From contig JAEEMK010000009.1 of assembly GCA_016283175.1 (NCBI GenBank), positions 1 to 48,797 on the forward strand: 48,797 bases of DNA. The letters run 5' to 3'. The notes under the pieces are model-generated. The model saw only the letters and a program-made list of their open reading frames with translations, ran no database searches and had not been told where the DNA came from. Within the stretch, counting starts at the first letter, position 1; the number at the start of each line of letters is the position of its first letter. Made by a program: the position numbers and the translations under genes. The stretch comes from Bacteroidales bacterium. Its GTDB lineage: Bacteria > Bacteroidota > Bacteroidia > Bacteroidales > P3. This document shows positions 32,900-42,648 of this stretch, in pieces.

Positions 32900-35496
32900 A
32901 GTGATTTAAGAAGTTCTTCCAAGGTCACTTCGTCCTTAATAAGAACATCGCGTGCCTTCGAACCATTATAGGGGCCAACAATACCGGCAGCTTCAAGCTG
33001 ATCGATTATACGACCAGCACGGTTGTAGCCCAGCGACAGTTTTCGCTGCAAGAGCGATGTGCTGCCAAACTGCGAGGCCACAACCAGACGGGCTGCGTCA
33101 TTGAAAAACTCGTCCTTAGCCTTAGCATCGAACTCCTTATTGGGAGCATCATTCTCATCAAGATATTCAGGCAGGACAAAGCCTTCACCTTCGGCATAGC
33201 CACGTTGGTCGCCTATGTATTTCACCAGTTTTTCAATTTCAGGCGTGTCAATAAGGGCACACTGCAGTCGTACCAAATCCTTGCCTGCGAGCGATATAAG
33301 CATATCGCCGCGACCTATGAGCTGCTGTGCGCCACCTGTGTCGAGAATGGTCTTGCTGTCGATGCCGCTCGTCACACGGAAAGCCACACGTGCAGGGAAA
33401 TTGGCTTTGATAGTACCTGTAATGATGTTCGTTGTGGGACGTTGTGTAGCGATAATAAGGTGGATACCGACAGCACGTGCCAGCTGTGCCAGACGGCATA
33501 TTGGAAGTTCAACCTCTTTGCCTACCTGCATAATCAAGTCGCCGAACTCATCGATGACGACAACGATGTAAGGCAGGTAGCGATGACCGTGCTCAGGGTT
33601 GAGCATACGGTTGCAGAACTTCTCGTTATACTCGGTTATCTTGCGCACTTTGGCAGCTTTCAGAAGGTCATAGCGGCTATCCATCTCTATGCAAAGCGAG
33701 TTGAGTGTGCGCACCACCTTCTTAACGTCGGTAATGACAGGCTCTCGCTTGTCGGGTTCCTTTGAGACTTCGTCGGGCATCACCGCCAAATAATGGCGCT
33801 CAATCTTGGAATAGAGTGAGAACTCGACCTTTTTCGGGTCAATAAGAACCAGTTTCAGTTCTGATGGATGCTTGGTGTATAGCAATGAAGCCAATACAGC
33901 ATTCAGACCGACCGACTTACCAGTACCCGTGGCACCGGCCATAAGCAGGTGTGGCATTTTGGCCAAATCGGTCACAAAACACTCATTGCTGATGGTCTTT
34001 CCAAAAGCGACCGGAAGTTCCATTTTGGCATTGCGGAACTCCTCGCTTTCAAGCATCGTCTTCATAGCCACAATCTGCGGTTTGGCGTTTGGCACCTCAA
34101 TGCCGATGTTGCTCTCGCCGGGAATAGGTGCTATAATTCTAATGCCCAAAGCAGCAAGTGAAAGGGCTATGTCGTTTTCAAGCCCCTGTATCTTGCTGAT
34201 ACGCACACCGCGGGCAGGCTTTATTTTGTATAGTGTCACCGTCGGACCTGGCTGGGCAGATATTTCCGTAATCTCAATGCCATAGTCGCGGAGTGTCTCC
34301 ACAATGCGATCCTTGTTGGCTACCAATTCCTCCTTGGTGACCTTGGTGTTTTTCTTTTCCCAGTCTTCCAGTATGTCGGTTCCCGGCATCTGGAAATCCT
34401 TCAAGTCAAGCTTCGGGTCATACGGCTCGTCAGTGCCGAAATGCTGGCGAAAATCGTCAGGCTCCATCTCTTCGTCATCCACATCGGCAGCAGGCTTTAT
34501 GTCGTCGGCAGTTTCGTGGACTGTGAAAACGGGACCCTCATCTTGATTGCCTGGACGTCCGGCACGGCGATTGATGCGTTCAAATTCATCGTCAATGCTG
34601 AATGTCACTTCCCCATCGTCATTTGTCTCCTCCTCGTCCGTCGGTTCCCCATCGACAGGATTGCCGCGACGCTTGCTCACACGTTCAATGACAATTTCAT
34701 CCAAAGGCGAATCGGCCTCAAATTCAGCTCCGTCATTATCCTCGTTCTCCTCGTCGTCGTCTTCGTCGACGGGCTTGCCGCGATGGAATATGTGATAAAA
34801 CCAGCCTTTCTTCGGCTCATCTTCTTCCTCTTCGTCCTCCTCTTCTGCCTCGGGTTCAACCTTTTTTTCTTCGGGGTGTTCGGGGCGTTCGGGCAGATGA
34901 ATGCGTACATTGTGCACCAGCACAAGAAACATAACAGCAAGGAACAACAGCAGTATGGGCAGGCCTATGTGAAGCAAACCGTCGAGCAGACGCGCCAGTT
35001 CAGTACCTACAACACCCGATAGGGCAGCACCGACAGTATGCTGGTCGGCCTTTTCCGGATTGGCAAGCCATCCAATGGTGGTACAGAGCCACATCACCCA
35101 GAACAGCGTAGACCACAGCGTTTTGCGGAACAGCCGGTCGTCACGCCACAATGTGCGGTGCGGAGCCTTCTCCGACTTCGAAATATGATTCTTGACTATC
35201 AGGCGCAAACCATAGACAAAAAGAAGAAAACACAAACCCATCGATGCTATGCCGAACGCGCCGCTCACCAGCACCGATGCCAGCCAACCGCCGAACGTGC
35301 CGCACCAGTTGACGGTGCGCGACGGTTCAAGTCCAAGCTTGATGAACCATAGCGTATAGCTGACTATTGCCACAAAGGCATACACTGCCAGAAGCGCATA
35401 GAATGCGCCACGGCAAATAGCGAACTGAGGCGTCGAAACAAAATGCCTCAGACCGCTTTCCTTCGTGGGTTTTACTTTCTTCTTCTTTTTGGACAT
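32896..35496 (-). CDS. ftsK: DNA translocase FtsK/SpoIIIE
   Basis: An 866-residue inner-membrane DNA translocase that clears chromosome termini from the division septum and activates XerCD. Four N-terminal helices are followed by a long acidic linker (EEEDEEEEDE, DDDEENEDND), then the motor with Walker A GATGTGKSVGL (Lys527) and Walker B VVVIDEFGD. The C-terminal winged-helix gamma domain (LLQRKLSLGYNRAGRIIDQLE) recognises KOPS-type polar sequences. Length and linker are normal for Bacteroidetes. It starts 17 bp after the exported protein gene and leads into the methyltransferase and lipoprotein genes. Confidence 0.96.
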   Translation of the reverse strand: MSKKKKKVKPTKESGLRHFVSTPQFAICRGAFYALLAVYAFVAIVSYTLWFIKLGLEPSRTVNWCGTFGGWLASVLVSGAFGIASMGLCFLLFVYGLRLIVKNHISKSEKAPHRTLWRDDRLFRKTLWSTLFWVMWLCTTIGWLANPEKADQHTVGAALSGVVGTELARLLDGLLHIGLPILLLFLAVMFLVLVHNVRIHLPERPEHPEEKKVEPEAEEEDEEEEDEPKKGWFYHIFHRGKPVDEDDDEENEDNDGAEFEADSPLDEIVIERVSKRRGNPVDGEPTDEEETNDDGEVTFSIDDEFERINRRAGRPGNQDEGPVFTVHETADDIKPAADVDDEEMEPDDFRQHFGTDEPYDPKLDLKDFQMPGTDILEDWEKKNTKVTKEELVANKDRIVETLRDYGIEITEISAQPGPTVTLYKIKPARGVRISKIQGLENDIALSLAALGIRIIAPIPGESNIGIEVPNAKPQIVAMKTMLESEEFRNAKMELPVAFGKTISNECFVTDLAKMPHLLMAGATGTGKSVGLNAVLASLLYTKHPSELKLVLIDPKKVEFSLYSKIERHYLAVMPDEVSKEPDKREPVITDVKKVVRTLNSLCIEMDSRYDLLKAAKVRKITEYNEKFCNRMLNPEHGHRYLPYIVVVIDEFGDLIMQVGKEVELPICRLAQLARAVGIHLIIATQRPTTNIITGTIKANFPARVAFRVTSGIDSKTILDTGGAQQLIGRGDMLISLAGKDLVRLQCALIDTPEIEKLVKYIGDQRGYAEGEGFVLPEYLDENDAPNKEFDAKAKDEFFNDAARLVVASQFGSTSLLQRKLSLGYNRAGRIIDQLEAAGIVGPYNGSKARDVLIKDEVTLEELLKSL

Positions 35497-35513
35497 AATA
35501 AAACAGAAAAAGG

Positions 35514-36263
35514 CTATTCTTCCTGCAAATACTTCATTTCCTCACCAATCTGCTCAAAAAGCTTCTTGAACTCATCTTCCGACAGTTCTTCATAGCCGCT
35601 AGGCAGAAGCATATCAACCTCTTTCACCTTGCCTTTCTTAACCTCGGTGGCTGTGAGAGTCAGCTGACGGCCCTCGCCAAGGTCAGTCGAATATTCGAGA
35701 CCGATGCCTTTGACACCGTTGAAGAGCATATTGACATCCGGACCCATCTCATCGCTGTACCATACAACTACCGGATGGTCCGCACCTTCGTCGTCAAAAA
35801 TGTGCAAAACAGCCTTTTTTGCTGTGATGCCTGCAATAGTCTTGGTTTCTCCATCCACATACTCGATATAGTACCCTTCCGTGCAAGGAATCGTCAAACT
35901 GTCGATATTGTTCTGCGTCAGCTCGCTTTTGGCAAGAATCTTGCTCGAACCCTTGTAGTCAAGTTCAACATCATTCTGCGAAAGATACATAAAAATCATA
36001 CTCAAATCCCAGCAGGCAAACTGCTTGTGACCATCGATGAGAATACTGTTGATCATCGGCGTATTGGTAAAAACCACACTGGATGTCAGCACCTTGTCGT
36101 CATACACCTTAAGTTCGGCGGTAGCCATCTGCTCAGGCACGGTGAAAGCCGTCTCGCCAGTCGAAGTGACCGAATAGATGATGGAACCTTTGAAAGTGTT
36201 CTGGGCCAGCAGGCTTCCCATCGACAATACGGCAAAAGCCGCAATAACAAGTATTTTTTTCAT
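35514..36263 (-). CDS. Uncharacterised exported protein
   Basis: A 249-residue exported protein with a signal peptide ending GSLLAQ. The body is beta-rich with the sequence TFKGSIIYSVTSTGETAF near the N-terminus and AVLHIFDDEGADHPVVVWYSDEMG in the middle, and a charged, Glu-rich C-terminus. It recalls the DUF4412/GLPGLI-like proteins, a family of periplasmic beta-sandwich proteins in Bacteroidetes of unknown role; I have no motif that decides this. It lies between murF and ftsK on the same strand (110 and 17 bp). Confidence 0.72.
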   Translation of the reverse strand: MKKILVIAAFAVLSMGSLLAQNTFKGSIIYSVTSTGETAFTVPEQMATAELKVYDDKVLTSSVVFTNTPMINSILIDGHKQFACWDLSMIFMYLSQNDVELDYKGSSKILAKSELTQNNIDSLTIPCTEGYYIEYVDGETKTIAGITAKKAVLHIFDDEGADHPVVVWYSDEMGPDVNMLFNGVKGIGLEYSTDLGEGRQLTLTATEVKKGKVKEVDMLLPSGYEELSEDEFKKLFEQIGEEMKYLQEE

Positions 36264-36373
36264 AACAATTAAAATATTTCTTTTTGTTAATAATTGACTT
36301 TAAAAATAAATAACGCCACTTTACAGCAATTATTTTGGCACGACGAAAAAAATTTCATCTGCAGCCAAAGGCT

Positions 36374-37780
36374 TCAAAGAACCTCCTCAAGAGTCCACAT
36401 CCGGTTGGAGTTGGAACCTTTGACCAGCACCATTGCACCAATGACAGGATTCTGTTTCAACCTCTCGGCAGCCGCCTCCGTATTCTCGAACCACTCGACT
36501 CTTTCAGAGCCTTCGGCAAAGCGGAACTCGTCGCCTATCAGCATAACACGTTCAAAACCGGCACGCACTATGCGGTCGAAGAGTTCACGGTGTTCGCTGC
36601 GCGAATCGCCGCCAAGCTCTTTCATAGCACCAAGAACCACCATCTTGTTGCCACCCTTCATAGCGGCAAAATTGTCGACAGCCACACGCATACTCGACGG
36701 ATTGGCATTATAGCAGTCCAGAATCAGCGTATTGCGTTCTGTCCGAAGGCATTGCGAGCGGTTGTTCGAAGGACGGTATTCTTCAATGGCTGTCTTGATG
36801 TCGAACAGTTCAACGCCGAAATAGCGACCCACACACACGGCAGCCATCGCGTTGGAATAGTTGTAGCCGCCAACCAGCTGCGACTGGACACTGTACACCG
36901 TGTCGCCGTCTTCAAAATAGAATTTCATACAAGGATCCGACGAGACGAAAGAGCCCTTGCATTCGGCCGCTTCCGAACTGCCGTATGTCACCACCGATGC
37001 CATAGGAAGATTGACGCCGCGCGGGCAGAAATCGGCAGTATAGTCCGACGGTGTGACACCAGGAATGGATGGCACCACACCGGGCAGCACCGACGGATTG
37101 GCCGGCAGCTGCGCCATCTTCTCGGCACGCTCCATCAATATCTCGTCGTCGGCATTGACAAATATCACGCCTGCCATTGCGGCAAGATGCTTGTAAAGCT
37201 CCGTCTTGGTGCGAATCACACCCTTGAACGAGCCAAAGCCCTCCAAATGCGCCTTACCCACATTGGTGACAAGGCCAAACTCGGGATTGGCAATATTGCA
37301 CAGAAAATCAATCTCGCCGGGGTGGTTGGCGCCCATCTCCACGACAAGCATCTCGGCGTCGGCAGGCGTCGAAAGCAGCGTCAGCGGAACACCAAGGTGG
37401 TTGTTGAAATTGCCCTGAGTGCAGTGGACACGGTATTTCTTTGAAAGAACGGCATTGACCAACTCCTTTGTCGTCGTTTTGCCATTGGTTCCGGTAATTC
37501 CCACCACGGGTATCGAAAGCTGGGTGCGATGGTAACGCGCCAGCTCCTGCAGCGTCTGCAGCGAATCCTTGACAAGAATGCACCGCTCATCGACCTTGCA
37601 TTCAGGATTGTCGACCACACACAGTGCGGCACCCTTGTCGAGCGCCGACTGCGCAAAGCGGTTGCCGTCAAAATTGTCGCCCTTCAAAGCAAAAAAGATA
37701 CAGCCGTCCGTCACCTGGCGCGAATCGGTAGTCACACACCGGCTTTTTAGGTATTCGGAATATAGTTCTTCTATCGTCAT
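36374..37780 (-). CDS. murF: UDP-N-acetylmuramoyl-tripeptide--D-alanyl-D-alanine ligase
   Basis: Cytoplasmic ATP-dependent Mur ligase (468 residues) adding D-Ala-D-Ala to UDP-MurNAc-tripeptide, the last soluble step of the peptidoglycan precursor. The ATP-binding loop GITGTNGKTTTK (94-105) is intact, MLVVEMGANHPGEI holds the Mg ligand, and DCYNANPSSM is the C-terminal ligase motif. It lies about 110 bp downstream of palindrome copy 3 and precedes an exported protein gene and ftsK. It is therefore a second peptidoglycan gene in the window in addition to murB. Confidence 0.96.
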   Translation of the reverse strand: MTIEELYSEYLKSRCVTTDSRQVTDGCIFFALKGDNFDGNRFAQSALDKGAALCVVDNPECKVDERCILVKDSLQTLQELARYHRTQLSIPVVGITGTNGKTTTKELVNAVLSKKYRVHCTQGNFNNHLGVPLTLLSTPADAEMLVVEMGANHPGEIDFLCNIANPEFGLVTNVGKAHLEGFGSFKGVIRTKTELYKHLAAMAGVIFVNADDEILMERAEKMAQLPANPSVLPGVVPSIPGVTPSDYTADFCPRGVNLPMASVVTYGSSEAAECKGSFVSSDPCMKFYFEDGDTVYSVQSQLVGGYNYSNAMAAVCVGRYFGVELFDIKTAIEEYRPSNNRSQCLRTERNTLILDCYNANPSSMRVAVDNFAAMKGGNKMVVLGAMKELGGDSRSEHRELFDRIVRAGFERVMLIGDEFRFAEGSERVEWFENTEAAAERLKQNPVIGAMVLVKGSNSNRMWTLEEVL

Positions 37781-37890
37781 AACACTATTTTTTCAACAAC
37801 AACGGCATAAAGCACAAAATATTATAAAAAAGCACTGTTTTTTTCGCGCTTCCAACCACCTCCAAAGGTGGCTCCACACGGCATCAGCAT

Positions 37891-37991
37891 AGGCATATGT
37901 ACAGTATTTGTACAGTATATGTACAGTATATGTACGCTTCGTAAGCGTACAAATACTGTACATATACTGTACATATACTGTACATATGCCT
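37891..37991. repeat. Long palindrome, copy 3 (two arm mismatches)
   Basis: 49-nt arms (37891-37939, 37943-37991) around a CGT loop. The units match copies 1 and 2, but the W bases (outer to inner) read A,T,A,A in the left arm and A,A,A,T in the right arm read in the same direction, so two positions (units 2 and 4) do not pair. The immediate flanks resemble those of copy 1 in inverted orientation. Confidence 0.94.
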
Positions 37992-38092
37992 TGGAATGTA
38001 TACTGAAGAAAGAGCTTTTAACCATAGAAGTCATAAACGAAACACAGTGAAAAACAAAACTGCGTAGCGTTTTGGCAATCAAGTAAAACAAA

Positions 38093-38122
38093 AAAAAGGT
38101 TCTTCGATTGAAGAACCTTTTT
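38093..38122 (-). terminator. Rho-independent terminator of tRNA-Pro
   Basis: A perfect 13-bp stem AAAAAGGTTCTTC / GAAGAACCTTTTT with a 4-nt GATT loop, directly after the minus-strand tRNA-Pro. Confidence 0.88.
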
Positions 38123-38126
38123 CGTG

Positions 38127-38200
38127 TCGGGGCGAGAAGACTCGAACTTCCGACCCCTTGCACCCCATGCAAGTGCGCTAGCCAACTGCGCCACGCCCCG
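38127..38200 (-). tRNA. tRNA-Pro (GGG)
   Basis: A 74-nt tRNA with acceptor CGGGGCG/CGCCCCG, discriminator A, D-arm GCGC...GCGC, anticodon stem CTTGC/GCAAG around the loop ATGGGGT (anticodon GGG). The T-arm is GGAAG-TTCGAGT-CTTCT with one G-U pair. CCA is not encoded. It reads CCC/CCU codons. Confidence 0.93.
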
Positions 38201-38258
38201 AACTATCTCTGCACTATCGGTAGTTTAAAACACCTGTTTTTCTCCTCAAATGCGGTTG

Positions 38259-38290
38259 CAAAAGTACTACTTTTTGCGATACCCACCAAA
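38259..38290 (-). promoter_or_regulatory. Bacteroidetes-type promoter of tRNA-Pro
   Basis: On the minus strand TTTG (38290-38287), 20-bp spacer, TACTTTTG (38266-38259), about 58 bp before the mature tRNA. Confidence 0.68.
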
Positions 38291-38336
38291 TTTTTTTTGA
38301 CTTCAAGCGTCAAAAAACCGACAAGAAGACACCTAA

Positions 38337-41045
38337 CTACCTAAGTAACACCACAGTTCCCTTACGAATAATTTGCTCGAAAGGATAGGTTATTTTGTGG
38401 CAAGAAACCAGATATGTGTATACACCTTGAGGGCATTTTTCACCATTTTGAGCCTTTCCGTCCCACGGTTTTTCGGGGTCAAATGACTCATAAACGAGTG
38501 CACCGCGACGGTCGTAAATGAAAATATGATAGCGTTGCACGTCGTTCATTTTGACCAGGAAAGTATTGTTGGTACTTTCTTCGGGCGTGAAGGCATTGGG
38601 AATCCAGAGTGTTGTGTGGTCGACATAAACTGTCACCATCGTAGTGTCGAAGCAATCGTAGGGGTTGTAGGCCCACAGGCGTACACTGATTGAATCGACA
38701 TCGTCGGGCACAATGTAGGCGACTTCCTTCTCGGTACGGACCACGCCATCCGGAAACTCCCACTTGCGCGTGGAGGAATACTGACTGATGTCGCTGAATA
38801 CGGCTTCCATTTCGCCAAGCGAAACAGTGCGCGGCGTCACTTCACCGATGGCTATAGGCATCGGTTCGACAGAAACGGTTGTCGACTTTGAGTTGGTACA
38901 GACGCCGTTGACAGCTGTGACGGTATACATTGTCGTGCTGGAGGGATTTACTATGATGTGGCTACGGGTTTCCTGTCCGCCCAGCGACGGGTCGGGCGGT
39001 GCAGCAGTCCACGTCAAACTTTCAGCACTTGTCACGACCGACAGTTCAGCCTCTTCGCCGCCACAGACACCGCCACCGTCGTCGATGACAACGTCGGGTA
39101 TCGTATCGACGGTAATCAGCACAGAGTCTTTTCCGTAGCAGTCGGCACCATTGGTCTTGCCGAGAACAAGAATATAGCCGGTAGTGTCGGGAACAAAGGT
39201 GTGAGAAGTCTCTGAGACAAAGTTCTCGCCGCCATCCCAGGAATAGTTGGCGGCACCGATACCCGTCAACAAAGTCGACTCGCCATCGCAGATGCGTGTT
39301 GTCGAGGGAATGACGTGGACTTCAGGCAGCGGTACAACGAGGACAAGGATAGAGTCGACATCCTCCCAAATCTGCCCATTCCAGGTTACATAGGAATGGA
39401 TGTAATACTTTGTTGTTGTGTCGGGATAGACACGCACGGTGTCATTTTGCAATTCAAAAGGTATGGTTTCATTGTTGCGGAACCACACACAGCTATCCTG
39501 TAAAGTGTCGGTGGCATTGGAGAATCGCACATACAGGTCGAGAGGCTCGTTGGCACAAATCATAGTATCTCTGTAAGGGAATGCAAAACCACGGCGAATG
39601 CCGACAAGCATTGTGTCGGTCTGGCTGCTGCCGCACGAGTCGTGGACATAAAGCACCCATCTGGAATCGGTGGTGGTAGGCACATAAATCGAGTCGCCGT
39701 AACGTTCGGGAGCCTCTGGTGCAAGTAGGTTTTTCCACACAATGGATCTGTTAGGCATACCGCCTGTAATGTCGGCGTGCAGCCACGTGCTGTAAGTCGA
39801 ACTGGTCAAAGTGTCGCGGGATATTTGGGCATTCAAACCAACAATATCGATGATGTTGAACGAAACAGAATCTGGCGGGCAAGACTCGTAGACCTGGAAT
39901 GTGACCAACATTGTCTCAACGCCATTGGTACCTTCCACTTCGTTGTCCATCAAAGGCAGGATTGTATAGTTGTGAGTGGTTGTGTTGGCAGGGAAGGCAA
40001 ACGTCGTGTTTTTCCAGTCAAAGTCAACACCATTGGTGGCGGTACCGGTAAACGTTACAGCCATATTGGTCGGTGTCGGCATTGTATCAGCACGTGTCAT
40101 ATGTATTATTGCCATACACCCCTCGTATAGGTCTTCTGGATGTTCTGGATTGGAAGGGTTCTCGAATTCGAATGAGATACCATTGGATGACAAGCTGTTG
40201 GCCTGAAGGAACACTCCAGAATCAAAAGCGTGGTCGCCCACGTCGGCTATGGCAAGAACGAGGTGGTATTTTCTGCAAGGAATAACCTCCGCCCAGGCGG
40301 TAAGTATGGTGGTAAAACCGTCGTATTGGATGCTGTTCCCATTATTGTGTCTATAGTATGCAGAGTTTGTCAGTACACAAGGCTGATTGGACATACTTCC
40401 GTTAGAACCCACGGAACCGTTGTTGACCGTGTTGATTGAAACTGGAAGCGTTGTGCCGGGAATAATAGCGATATTGGAATCCACATAGTTGCCTCCATTG
40501 GGGTTAGGGCCAGAAATGAAAAAGCCGAAAATGTCGTTCACTGTGCCACAGACATACTCGTCATACTCCTCGGAAGCGAAAACATAATTGAACTTGATAG
40601 TGTCCGAACTCGGATAGAAATCAAACTCAAGTACAGCACAGTCGTTGGTGGTGCCTGAAGCAGCATTTGCTAGTGCCGAACTGTAATATGAGTTACAACC
40701 CGACACAGCGCTGCCACCACCATTGTTGTTGGGGCCGATGGCAAAAGAGACAGCTCCCGAACCCATAACAATGCCGGAATCTATACCAATGTTTGTGGCA
40801 GTAGCGCCAGTGGTGAATTTTCCAATGGCATTACAGTTGATTGTTCCCATCGAGCCGTTGAAGTAGACACTGTCAATTGTAACACCCTGTCCCACCAACA
40901 CAGACTGCACCAGCTGTTCGGGTGTCATCGACAAAGAACCACCTTGGGTTACCTGTAATTGCGCCTTTACATCGTTGCACAGCAACAATGCAAGAATCAA
41001 TGAGATACTAGAAAATACCTTATAATACAGCGTTTTTATCTTCAT
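38337..41045 (-). CDS. Choice-of-anchor L protein with T9SS type B C-terminal domain
   Basis: A secreted 902-residue surface protein. The signal peptide starts at MKIKTLYYKV (41045); an ATG at 41054 is the alternative. The N-terminal third has the choice-of-anchor L pattern (PEQLVQSVLVGQGVTI, TIKFNYVFASEEYDEYVC, NDIFGFFISGP, HLVLAIADVGDHAFDSGVFLQ). Several Ig-like/PKD-like units with few cysteines follow. The last ~85 residues are a gliding-motility-associated type B sorting domain: LWIPNAFTPEE, YHIFIYDRRGALVYES, PWDGKAQNGEKCPQGVYTYL, IRKGTVVLLR. Such proteins use T9SS and are usually kept on the cell surface. The upstream OmpA-like gene lies 65 bp away. Confidence 0.9.
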   Translation of the reverse strand: MKIKTLYYKVFSSISLILALLLCNDVKAQLQVTQGGSLSMTPEQLVQSVLVGQGVTIDSVYFNGSMGTINCNAIGKFTTGATATNIGIDSGIVMGSGAVSFAIGPNNNGGGSAVSGCNSYYSSALANAASGTTNDCAVLEFDFYPSSDTIKFNYVFASEEYDEYVCGTVNDIFGFFISGPNPNGGNYVDSNIAIIPGTTLPVSINTVNNGSVGSNGSMSNQPCVLTNSAYYRHNNGNSIQYDGFTTILTAWAEVIPCRKYHLVLAIADVGDHAFDSGVFLQANSLSSNGISFEFENPSNPEHPEDLYEGCMAIIHMTRADTMPTPTNMAVTFTGTATNGVDFDWKNTTFAFPANTTTHNYTILPLMDNEVEGTNGVETMLVTFQVYESCPPDSVSFNIIDIVGLNAQISRDTLTSSTYSTWLHADITGGMPNRSIVWKNLLAPEAPERYGDSIYVPTTTDSRWVLYVHDSCGSSQTDTMLVGIRRGFAFPYRDTMICANEPLDLYVRFSNATDTLQDSCVWFRNNETIPFELQNDTVRVYPDTTTKYYIHSYVTWNGQIWEDVDSILVLVVPLPEVHVIPSTTRICDGESTLLTGIGAANYSWDGGENFVSETSHTFVPDTTGYILVLGKTNGADCYGKDSVLITVDTIPDVVIDDGGGVCGGEEAELSVVTSAESLTWTAAPPDPSLGGQETRSHIIVNPSSTTMYTVTAVNGVCTNSKSTTVSVEPMPIAIGEVTPRTVSLGEMEAVFSDISQYSSTRKWEFPDGVVRTEKEVAYIVPDDVDSISVRLWAYNPYDCFDTTMVTVYVDHTTLWIPNAFTPEESTNNTFLVKMNDVQRYHIFIYDRRGALVYESFDPEKPWDGKAQNGEKCPQGVYTYLVSCHKITYPFEQIIRKGTVVLLR

Positions 41046-41110
41046 ATTTTGCACACTTTTTGCGATGCAAAGATACGAAGATTTTTTTAATTATCAGTTT
41101 TTTATAGAAA

Positions 41111-42604
41111 TTATCTTACAAAAACGAAATAAACCGTCCGGGACGACACCGCCGTCGACGACATCATTTCGCTATCCTCGTCCTGGCTTTCGGCACCTGC
41201 CGGCTTGACAGTCGACGTTGTTATCGACACCAGCGGCACGCCTTTGGCGACAAGATAGTCTGTAAGCGAACGCAGGCGCGAATTGTTGAGCAACGTGCAG
41301 AACGGCAAGTCGGCGCTCAGGTTGTAGGCCGACGCAATGTTCAGCTTCAGATTAGGGTTTTCCAACAGGAAACGGGCGATATCGTCCAAACGCTTTCTTC
41401 CCGATGCCGACAGTTCGCAGCTCACCGATGAGCCAAAAAGGTCATCATAGGAATAGGGCACACCGATGGCAAAAGCGTCGAGGACTATGTTGTTGCGTTC
41501 CGCACCATAAAGGCGATCTTCCTTTCTGCGTTCAAAACTGAGGCTTTGCGTGCTTACGAAATGCTCGTCAGCACGGCAGGTTAGCGTGTACTCTTCGCCA
41601 GGCTGGACAAAAAGACTGTAACGACCCTCGGAGTCAGTAATAACGCTGACATTACGGTTATCGTGCGAAGTCAAAGTCACCTTTGCATCAGCCAACAGCG
41701 CACCACCGACATCGCTGACAAGTCCAGTCACATTTATGCAGTCCATACGCCCTTTGAACGAATGGCACACTTCGACACCGGCAGTGTCGCGCGAAAGCCA
41801 TAGGCCATAGCCTTCGCCGTTGTACACAAACCCGAAATCGTCAGTTTTGGAACAGAAAGGTGCTTCAAGACTGTGCACCTCACAGCGGCCAATAGGATAC
41901 ATTTCCACAGTGTCGCCAGTCTGCTCAAGAGCCACAAGGCGTGTGGCATAGAGGTCGCTGCCACCCAAAGCGTCAGGATGTCCGTTGGAGGCAAAAACAA
42001 GGAAATCGCCATAGAGTGCCGGCATCGTTTCATCGCCCTCGCTATTGACACGGTGACCCATATTACGAGGATACTGCCACTCGCCGTTGCGCCATTCACT
42101 GTACCACAAATCAAGACCACCAAAACCAATGGGGCAGTCGGAAACAAAAACCATCGCTCTTCCATCGGAAGAGAAGACAGGATGTTCCAAAGAGAAAGAG
42201 AAGCCATAGGGTTTAACACGTCGCGTATCGAATTTACCCGGTTTTTTTTCATAGTATTCGTACAGCACCTGACGGCCTTTGCCATCATCCTTTGTGTAAA
42301 AAAGCGTCTTCGTCAAAGGATGACGCACCGCGTATGTCATCTTCGAATCGACAGCCGTCAGTGAAGTGTCTATTTCGGGGAAACCCACTTTGCCATTGTT
42401 GACGCCAACAGCGAAAAGCATATCTCCGGACGAAATATGGATCTTACCATCCACAAAACATATATCGTCAACCTTTGCTGGCAGACGCAGTTCCGGCACT
42501 TCGGCAGTCAACAGCGATTGGTTCTCACCACGCGGCCAGCTATTCTGAGCCACCATAGGCACTGCTATTGCAACAGCAAACAAAGACGTCAATAATTTCT
42601 TCAT
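41111..42604 (-). CDS. PD40 / CRD / degenerate OmpA-like exported protein
   Basis: A 497-residue exported protein. The signal peptide (MKKLLTSLFAVAIAVPMVAQ) starts at 42604; the frame opens at 42613. Propeller-like PD40 repeats (PVFSSDGRAMVFVSDCPIGFGGLDLWY, DFLVFASNGHPDALGGSDLYA) are followed by a carboxypeptidase-regulatory-like domain (VTGLVSDVGGALLADAKVTL). At the C-terminus an OmpA-like fold is recognisable (NNIVLDAFAIGV, RLRSLTDYLVAKGV), but the peptidoglycan-contacting HTD and LSxxR residues are not in place. There are no N-terminal TPRs, so it is a shorter relative of the 10373-12346 protein. It precedes the type B cargo gene. Confidence 0.82.
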   Translation of the reverse strand: MKKLLTSLFAVAIAVPMVAQNSWPRGENQSLLTAEVPELRLPAKVDDICFVDGKIHISSGDMLFAVGVNNGKVGFPEIDTSLTAVDSKMTYAVRHPLTKTLFYTKDDGKGRQVLYEYYEKKPGKFDTRRVKPYGFSFSLEHPVFSSDGRAMVFVSDCPIGFGGLDLWYSEWRNGEWQYPRNMGHRVNSEGDETMPALYGDFLVFASNGHPDALGGSDLYATRLVALEQTGDTVEMYPIGRCEVHSLEAPFCSKTDDFGFVYNGEGYGLWLSRDTAGVEVCHSFKGRMDCINVTGLVSDVGGALLADAKVTLTSHDNRNVSVITDSEGRYSLFVQPGEEYTLTCRADEHFVSTQSLSFERRKEDRLYGAERNNIVLDAFAIGVPYSYDDLFGSSVSCELSASGRKRLDDIARFLLENPNLKLNIASAYNLSADLPFCTLLNNSRLRSLTDYLVAKGVPLVSITTSTVKPAGAESQDEDSEMMSSTAVSSRTVYFVFVR

Positions 42605-42648
42605 AACAAACAATGTTGGGTACCCTACCCGATTTCGTTCTTATCTCT

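Larger units (their letters stand above)
37781..38126. other. 346-bp intergenic region with palindrome copy 3 and a hairpin
   Basis: Holds palindrome copy 3 (37891-37991), and the tRNA-Pro terminator at 38093-38122. No gene is evident; short open frames over the palindrome are repeat by-products. Confidence 0.7.

Noticed and set aside
36335-37444. 369-codon plus-strand frame opposite murF
   Set aside because: Shadow of murF; no domain, composition typical of antisense frames.
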